From: Polaromonas sp.
Lineage (GTDB): Bacteria > Pseudomonadota > Gammaproteobacteria > Burkholderiales > Burkholderiaceae_C
Direction: 5' to 3'
Length of the DNA stretch: 64,000 nt
Assembly: GCF_012927455.1 (NCBI RefSeq)
Contig: NZ_JABBPE010000005.1
Span: 248,001 to 312,000 of the forward strand
Part shown: positions 59,182 to 64,000 of the stretch, piece by piece
Numbering within the stretch: the first letter of the stretch is position 1
Layout of the letters: the number at the start of each line of letters is the position of its first letter
Notes under the pieces: generated by a model
The model's input: only the letters and a program-made list of their open reading frames with translations
What the model was told of the DNA's origin: nothing
The model's database searches: none
Made by a program: the position numbers and the translations under genes

Positions 59182-59857
59182 CTAGGCGACGCCGTGCGCC
59201 TTGAACCAGGCCAACGCACGCCGGTAGCCGTCTTCGGCCTCGGCCTTACGGTAGCTGGGGCGGTAGTCGGCATGAAAGGCGTGTGGCGCCTGAGGGTACA
59301 CCACAAACTCCGAGTCCCTGGCGGCCGCATTGCCCCTGTGGCCGGACTCAGCCAGCACGTCTTTCATCTGGTTGATGCTGATCAGCGGAATGCCACCGTC
59401 TTGCCCGCCGTACAAGCCGAGCACCGGGGCCTTCAGGCTGCTGGCCAGATCCAGCGGATTTTTGGGGCTGAGCGGCGACGGCGTGCCGACCACGCGGCCG
59501 TACCAGGCCACGCCGGCCTGAACGTTTTTGCTGTGCTCGGCATACAGCCAGGTAATGCGGCCGCCCCAGCAAAAGCCGGTGATGCCGACTTTGCGGGTAT
59601 TGCCGCCGTTGGCGCCAGCCCATTTCACGGCACCGTCCAGGTCGGCCATCACCTGTTCGTCGGGCACCTTGGCGACCACTTCGGAAATGAGCTTGGCAAT
59701 TTCGTTGTACGTGCCAGGGTTGCCCTGGCACGCATACAGTTCGGGCGCGATGGCGAGGTAGCCAGCTTTGGCGAAGCGGCGGGCGGTGCGGTCTCAAGCA
59801 CCTCGGGCAATGCCAAAAGCGCAGCGCCCATGGTTGCGGCTGCGCGCGTTAACCGTT
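59182..59857 (-). pseudogene. Dienelactone hydrolase family protein with deletion and frameshift
   Basis: The main frame gives RRFAKAGYLAIAPELYACQG, then TGFCWGGRITWLYA (nucleophile Cys in GFCWGG), GLYGGQDGGIPLISI (acid Asp) and YPQAPHAFHADYRPSY (His), a complete catalytic triad. The N-terminal third of the hydrolase, with the substrate-binding beta strands, is absent. Instead, in another frame, a signal-peptide-like piece (RLTRAAATMGAALLALPEVL) joins within a few bases. So the signal end and the catalytic part were brought together by a deletion of roughly 80-100 codons that broke the frame. Expression from an inner GTG is conceivable but would lack part of the fold. Confidence 0.8.
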
Positions 59858-59882
59858 AACCATTGCGCAGCAGCGCTCGGTG

Positions 59883-61262
59883 CTAGTCCATGGGCTTCAA
59901 ATCACCCAGCACGGTAGGAATCAGCTCGGCTACGGTAGGATGAATGTGAACCGAGCGCTGCAGCACGGTGTAGGGCGCCTTGGCGTACATCACATCCAGG
60001 ATGCAGTGGATGGCTTCGTCGCCGCCCACGCCCAAGATCGCTGCGCCCAGAATCTGCTGCGTATCGGCATCCACCGTTATCTTCATGAAGCCCTGGGTCT
60101 CGCCCTTCTCGACCGCGCGGCCCACGCGCGTCATCATGCGCTGGCCCACCAGGGCGCGGCGACCGGACTTGCGGATCTCGGCATCGCTCATGCCGACACG
60201 GCCCAGCGGCGGATCAATGAACAGGCCATAGGCCGTGATTCGGTCGTCAACGCTGCGGCTTTCACCCTTGAGCAAGTTGTCGGCCACGATCTCAAAGTCG
60301 TTGTAGGACGTGTGGGTGAAGGCGCCCTTACCATTGCAGTCGCCCAGCGCCCAGATGCCGGGCACCGGAGTGCGCAAGCCAGAGTCCACCACGACGTAGC
60401 CATGCGGGTCGAGCGCCACGCCGGCTTTATCCAGCCCCAGGTCGTCGGTATTGGGCACACGCCCCACGGCCACCAGCAGGTGCGAGCCCAGCACCTCGCG
60501 CGAGGCCCCGGCGCAATCCCATTTGACGGCGATCTGCGCGCCACGCTTTTCTACCGTCATGCCCCCGGCAGCGGTTTCAATGCGAACGCCTTCGTTGCGC
60601 AGGATATCGGCAATACAGCTCGACACATCAGCGTCTTCGCGGCCAATGATCTGCTGCGCCTTCTCGACGACAGTGACCTGCGCGCCAAAGCGCCGGTAGA
60701 TTTGCGCAAACTCCAGCCCGATGTAGCTGCCGCCGATGATGATCAGGTGTTCGGGTAAATAGTCAACGTCCATGATGCTGGAATTGGTGAAGTACGCCAC
60801 CTGCTCCAGACCCGCAATGGGCGGCACCAGCGCACGGGCGCCGGTGTTGATGAAAATTTGCTTCGCTTGCAGCACATCGCCATTGACGCGCAGCGTGTCG
60901 GGGGACTCAAAGCGCGCATGCCCTTCAATCACCGTAGCGCCGGCCAGGCCCTTGAGCCACTTTTCGATGTTGACGCTGGCGGTGTCCGCGACCGCATCCT
61001 TGCGCGCCTTGACGCGTTTCATGTCAACCCTGATCTTGCCGTCAATCATCACGCCGTAGTCGGCGCTGCGCCGCGCCAGTTGCGCGGCATAAGCGCTGGC
61101 GACCAGCGTCTTGGTGGGCATGCAGCCGGTATTGACGCACGTGCCGCCAAAGCGCTTGCGCTCAATGATGGCCACCTTCTGGCCCGCCTTGGCCAGTCGC
61201 TCGGCCAATGGTGGCCCGGCCTGACCGGTGCCAATAATGATGCTGTCAAATTGCCTGTTCAT
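59883..61262 (-). CDS. FAD-dependent pyridine nucleotide-disulfide oxidoreductase
   Basis: A 459-residue flavoprotein of the mercuric reductase/lipoamide dehydrogenase type. FAD motif DSIIIGTGQAGPPLAERLAK, redox disulfide GGTCVNTGCMPTKTLVASAY, NAD motif LIIIGGSYIGLEFAQIYRRF, second FAD block GIWALGDCNGKGAFTHTSYN, and the C-terminal dimer-interface H-x-H-P-T-x-x-E as HIHPTVAELIP, which completes the active site. No N-terminal heavy-metal domain or C-terminal cysteine pair is present, so it is not a true MerA; substrate is unknown. The ATG at 61262 lies 17 bases inside the patatin gene's end, with GGAGACGC as ribosome-binding site. Confidence 0.9.
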   Translation of the reverse strand: MNRQFDSIIIGTGQAGPPLAERLAKAGQKVAIIERKRFGGTCVNTGCMPTKTLVASAYAAQLARRSADYGVMIDGKIRVDMKRVKARKDAVADTASVNIEKWLKGLAGATVIEGHARFESPDTLRVNGDVLQAKQIFINTGARALVPPIAGLEQVAYFTNSSIMDVDYLPEHLIIIGGSYIGLEFAQIYRRFGAQVTVVEKAQQIIGREDADVSSCIADILRNEGVRIETAAGGMTVEKRGAQIAVKWDCAGASREVLGSHLLVAVGRVPNTDDLGLDKAGVALDPHGYVVVDSGLRTPVPGIWALGDCNGKGAFTHTSYNDFEIVADNLLKGESRSVDDRITAYGLFIDPPLGRVGMSDAEIRKSGRRALVGQRMMTRVGRAVEKGETQGFMKITVDADTQQILGAAILGVGGDEAIHCILDVMYAKAPYTVLQRSVHIHPTVAELIPTVLGDLKPMD

Positions 61263-62415
61263 ACTGCGTCTCCTCATGAATGATTACGCCGTCCATCGTG
61301 CCCGCCGGTCGCTGCCACGGCGCCAGCTCGAGCTGTCGGCGCGTATCGGCGTAACCTGCCTGCCAGCGCGCCTGAATGCCGTCCGCGCTGAAGTCAATGT
61401 CCTTGGTCAGGTCTTCAAGCGCCAGCCGGGGCGCCAGCAGGGGCACCAGATGCATGACGGTGGCGCAACCGAAGTCGAGCAGCTCGCGCACGTCTGCGTC
61501 CTCACGTTTTGCCGCTGGAAGGTATTTTCCGAGTTCGCGAATGACGTGGCGCATCTGGTGAATCTGCTGCTGGCGCCTGACGTGACTCTTGTCACGGCTG
61601 GCATATTGAATGTCCTTCTGGCGGCCCATCACCTGCCAAACGCTTTGTGGCTCGGGACCCTGCGGATGCCATACGTTGGCCGAAAAGATCAATGAGTTGC
61701 GTCGCGGTATGTCGTCCATCACCACCTCGATAGGAGAGTTGGAATAAATGCCGCCGTCCCAATACGCCTCACCGTCAACGCGTATGGCCGGAAACGCCGG
61801 CGGCAACGCGCCCGATGCCATGACGTGCTCGACGCCAAGCGGCCCGTCTCGGCTGTCGCGGCTGTCAAAATAGTTCATTTCCCCGCTGACCACGGACACA
61901 GCCCCCAGCGTCAAACGGCAATTCTCGGCGTTGATGTAGTCAAAGTCAATCAGTGCCGCCAGCGTGTCGCGCAAGGGTTCGGTGCTGTAAAAAGCCGCCT
62001 GCTCGACGCCGACTGCGGCATTCACGTCACCCGCGGCACGCCGGTTCGGTTTGAAAAACCCGCCAACCCCACCGGCATAGATTTTGTAGTTGGCCGCCGC
62101 ATGGCTCAGAGCCGCCCACCATGCGCCGAAGTCCGCCCGGTCCTGCTGCTGCACCATGTGCCAGAACCGGCTGAGCTTGTCCATTCGCTGGGCCGGGGGA
62201 TTGCCCGCAATGATCGCACCGTTGATGGCACCGATGGATGTGCCAATGACCCATTGCGGCTCCATCCCCGCCTCATGCAGGGCCTGATAAACCCCGACCT
62301 GGTAGGCGCCGAGCGCGCCGCCGCCCTGCAGCACCAGCACGATCTGGCCGGCATCGTAGGACGAAGTGGACGGCGTCGCGCCGGACGCTTTTTGTTGTTT
62401 GCTGGAGCTGGCCAT
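61246..62415 (-). CDS. Patatin-like phospholipase
   Basis: A 389-residue cytoplasmic serine hydrolase with the Ser-Asp dyad of patatins: oxyanion loop VLQGGGALGAYQVGVYQALH, nucleophile elbow VIGTSIGAINGAIIAGNPP (G-T-S-I-G), and the D-G-G block YWDGGIYSNSPIEVVMDD. A C-terminal DUF3734-like tail (QQQIHQMRHVIRELGKYLPA) follows, a form linked to polyhydroxyalkanoate or fatty-acid metabolism in Burkholderiales. The ATG at 62415 has GAGGAAC as ribosome-binding site; an upstream GTG/ATG adds unrelated residues. It is coupled to the flavoprotein gene by overlap. Confidence 0.92.
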   Translation of the reverse strand: MASSSKQQKASGATPSTSSYDAGQIVLVLQGGGALGAYQVGVYQALHEAGMEPQWVIGTSIGAINGAIIAGNPPAQRMDKLSRFWHMVQQQDRADFGAWWAALSHAAANYKIYAGGVGGFFKPNRRAAGDVNAAVGVEQAAFYSTEPLRDTLAALIDFDYINAENCRLTLGAVSVVSGEMNYFDSRDSRDGPLGVEHVMASGALPPAFPAIRVDGEAYWDGGIYSNSPIEVVMDDIPRRNSLIFSANVWHPQGPEPQSVWQVMGRQKDIQYASRDKSHVRRQQQIHQMRHVIRELGKYLPAAKREDADVRELLDFGCATVMHLVPLLAPRLALEDLTKDIDFSADGIQARWQAGYADTRRQLELAPWQRPAGTMDGVIIHEETQYEQAI

Positions 62416-62528
62416 GATGTTCCTCGTGATGGTGTGGTGGGGTGGGCCACGCGGTGAACTACCCATTTAAACGCGGACTGCCTTGCCGCTGCTCGCAACC
62501 GCTGACGGCGCACGATCCACGCGTTAAG

Positions 62529-62753
62529 TTAGTGAGCCTTTTCCCAGTTCGGTCCAAAACCAATCTCGGCCAGCAGCGGCACTTTGAGGTCCGCCACGCC
62601 GGCCATCAGGCGCGGAACCTCGTTCCTGACCCATTCGCCCTCGGCCGCAGGCACTTCAAACACCAGTTCGTCATGCACCTGCATGATCATTCTGTTGCCG
62701 CGCTTCTCAAGGTCCAACACGTCCTGCACCTTGACCATGCTGAGCTTGATCCG
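62529..62753 (-). pseudogene. polA: DNA polymerase I, severed C-terminal end
   Basis: The frame gives IKLSMVKVQDVLDLEKRGNR, MIMQVHDELVFEVPAAEGEW with VRNEVPRLMAGVADLKVPLL and the ending GFGPNWEKAH, which is the last 75 residues of PolA including motif C (QVHDEL). Family similarity stops abruptly near 62753, and the next 35 bases lead into the blh gene. The remaining 850 or so residues of PolA are absent from the window. Either the locus was split by insertion of the carotenoid/retinal genes or the 3' end of polA was duplicated during insertion. Confidence 0.88.
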
Positions 62754-62787
62754 GGCGACTCAAGACTTCATCTTGTTTTGACCTCCC

Positions 62788-63669
62788 CTAAAAACTACCA
62801 GATTTCACCCAACCAGAAAACCGGACCCTTTCCACCAGCAGCATATGCGGCACAGTCAAAGCCGCCAATCCAATAAAAACAAGCCGCACGATATGCATAT
62901 CGAACGCCAAATCCTGGAAAAAATACAAGGCCAACGCAGACCCGACTGACACTGCAGCCATCGGCGCAGCACTGGTCAGCAACAATCTGAACGCAGACAA
63001 CCCTGCGTACCGTTGGGTACGCAGCACATGGCGAGCGCTGTGCATGACACAAAAAAATAACGCGAATGCCAGCAGCGGTGGTACAGCAATTGCCAACAAG
63101 CTGACTGATGCAATTTCAAGAAAAGTCAGCCAATTTCGTCGCCACATAAAAACCAATACCAGCGCAGTAGCTGTCAACCATGGCCATGCGAGCCAACGCA
63201 TGCCTGCGACCAGGGTATCCGCAGCGCTGGCACCTGTCAAAAAACCAAATAGCTGAGAGACCTCAGCGGCATGTAGCAATACCGGAAAAAAAATGAATGC
63301 ACCGCCGTAAAAAATGCGGGCGACCCGTGGTGTATCAGGAACCAGATCGCCGGAAAAGTGCACTGCAGATGCGATCAAAAAAAGTGTCAAAAATGCGCTG
63401 GGCATCAACCACCAAAGCCCAATCACCATAGCGCCCAAGGTGACATAAATTACTGTAAAAGCAATCCAGCCCGGCAGTGACTGAATGCCATACAACTGCC
63501 TTGCAAAAATCGGGTCAAGCGCCCCATGCGGCACGCCAAAAACAAGTACCAGTATTGCAAAAATACACAACTCTGCTTGTGGGTTGAGCTGCGGCAACGC
63601 GGTGGCAGCAACCGTCAACATCAAGGCCAGCACGCTGAACGCCAAACCTTGAATTTGTAGTGGACGCAT
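62788..63669 (-). CDS. blh: Brp/Blh-family beta-carotene 15,15'-dioxygenase
   Basis: A 293-residue membrane enzyme with about eight hydrophobic helices that cleaves beta-carotene to two retinals, the chromophore of microbial rhodopsins. The iron-ligand histidines of the family are visible in LVFGVPHGALDPIFAR, ASAVHFSGDLVPD, FFCVMHSARHVLR and ALTVPHMLLVERV. It starts 3 bases after the stop codon of the crtY-like gene, so the two are cotranscribed. In proteorhodopsin-bearing bacteria crtEIBY and blh sit beside the rhodopsin gene, which would then be expected to the right of the window. Sequence is slightly richer in A/T than the housekeeping genes around. Confidence 0.9.
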   Translation of the reverse strand: MRPLQIQGLAFSVLALMLTVAATALPQLNPQAELCIFAILVLVFGVPHGALDPIFARQLYGIQSLPGWIAFTVIYVTLGAMVIGLWWLMPSAFLTLFLIASAVHFSGDLVPDTPRVARIFYGGAFIFFPVLLHAAEVSQLFGFLTGASAADTLVAGMRWLAWPWLTATALVLVFMWRRNWLTFLEIASVSLLAIAVPPLLAFALFFCVMHSARHVLRTQRYAGLSAFRLLLTSAAPMAAVSVGSALALYFFQDLAFDMHIVRLVFIGLAALTVPHMLLVERVRFSGWVKSGSF

Positions 63670-63672
63670 TTT

Positions 63673-64000
63673 TTAAGCTGCGGCAGGCCGCTGCACTTTT
63701 CGTGAACGCGGCCTTGCCAGCGCTTGCAAAAAAGGCCATGGGGGCAGTGCAGCCACTACTGCGGCGTAATCTGCAAATGTGCCTTGATCGCTTAAAAACC
63801 GAATCATGCGTCTGGTATCTACCGCTTCAAACAGTGCCATGAATAAATCTGGCGCGAGCTGCGGATGCGTACGAACCACGTTCAAAAAAAGCGCGTCCAT
63901 GGCGCGCAGCGCCCAGCGGTCAGGCGCGTGTCCAATCGGGGCTTGGCCGCTGGCAACCGAATGTGCACAGGCAGTAGCCCAACGCTGAATGCGTACGAAC
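63673..64000 (-). CDS. crtY: Lycopene beta-cyclase, C-terminal part
   Basis: The minus frame is open from the right edge to TAA at 63675-63673, giving 108 residues. It carries the CrtY C-terminal pattern: RWALRAMDALFLNVVRTHPQ, LAPDLFMALFEAVDTRRMIR, FLSDQGTFADYAAVVAALPP and WPFLQAL. CrtY closes both ends of lycopene to beta-carotene, which is the substrate of the Blh enzyme encoded 3 bases downstream. The N-terminal flavin/NAD-binding part lies outside the window, so identity rests on this end plus the partner gene. Confidence 0.8.
   Translation of the reverse strand, partial: FVRIQRWATACAHSVASGQAPIGHAPDRWALRAMDALFLNVVRTHPQLAPDLFMALFEAVDTRRMIRFLSDQGTFADYAAVVAALPPWPFLQALARPRSRKVQRPAAA

Overview
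This window looks like a chromosomal segment of a GC-rich betaproteobacterium of the order Burkholderiales, most likely family Comamonadaceae (Polaromonas/Rhodoferax/Variovorax-like). That placement is inferred from gene content, from the DUF3305/DUF3306-containing formate dehydrogenase cluster, and from two short interspersed repeat families typical of such genomes. I call them element A (GC-rich, about 77-90 nt, containing GCCGCCCCAAG-like and CCCCCGAGGGGG-like blocks) and element B (about 45-65 nt, core TAGCTGCTTGCGCCCGT followed by a WTTGGGCTAGAG-like tail). No rRNA genes, CRISPR array, intact insertion sequence or intact prophage was seen.

Layout. 1-420: partial BrnTA toxin-antitoxin operon with repeated operator-like sites. 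815-902: tRNA-Ser(CGA), beside serS. 944-4986: leftward genes serS, a PLP-dependent dehydratase, ispH and fkpB; radC and an Smr-domain gene run rightward to 6622. 6623-8437: a decayed zone with element B copies and the wrecks of a LuxR-type regulator and a methyltransferase. 8438-11011: a large FtsX-type ABC permease. 11079-27129: a 16 kb leftward formate-oxidation cluster. It holds a soluble NAD-linked formate dehydrogenase (NuoE-NuoF fusion beta subunit plus alpha subunit), DUF3305, DUF3306, a polyferredoxin, a TorD-like chaperone, a small Tat protein, a membrane/periplasmic formate dehydrogenase (alpha, FeS beta, lipoprotein, cytochrome b gamma), a small exported protein, and fdhD. 27231-30943: a nuclease lipoprotein, a DTW-domain protein, a LysR regulator and apbC/mrp. 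31188-39307: metG, a small lipoprotein, a broken SulP transporter, an ATP-grasp enzyme, an OmlA/BamE-like lipoprotein, DUF3460, scpA and nadB. 39930-47051: a tightly packed surface-polysaccharide operon that includes two genes reduced to their two ends by internal deletion. 47134-51047: pabBC fusion, nadA, nadC. 51232-57937: panD-bioA-bioD-bioF-bioB-panB-panC. 58119-62415: ZIP transporter, broken dienelactone hydrolase, flavoprotein disulfide reductase, patatin. 62529-64000: a severed 3' end of polA followed by blh and the end of crtY, i.e. the retinal-forming half of a probable rhodopsin locus that continues off the right edge.

The most unusual signal is that elements A and B are not confined to spacers. 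They lie in frame inside ispH, fdhD (three tandem units), metG (one B unit plus two A units) and the formate dehydrogenase beta gene, always at a terminus or a domain/loop junction, and one B copy supplies the start codon of the ZIP gene. This resembles the Rickettsia palindromic elements in principle. A second theme is clean internal deletion: a cytidylyltransferase, an SAF-type oxidoreductase and a dienelactone hydrolase keep both ends but have lost the middle.
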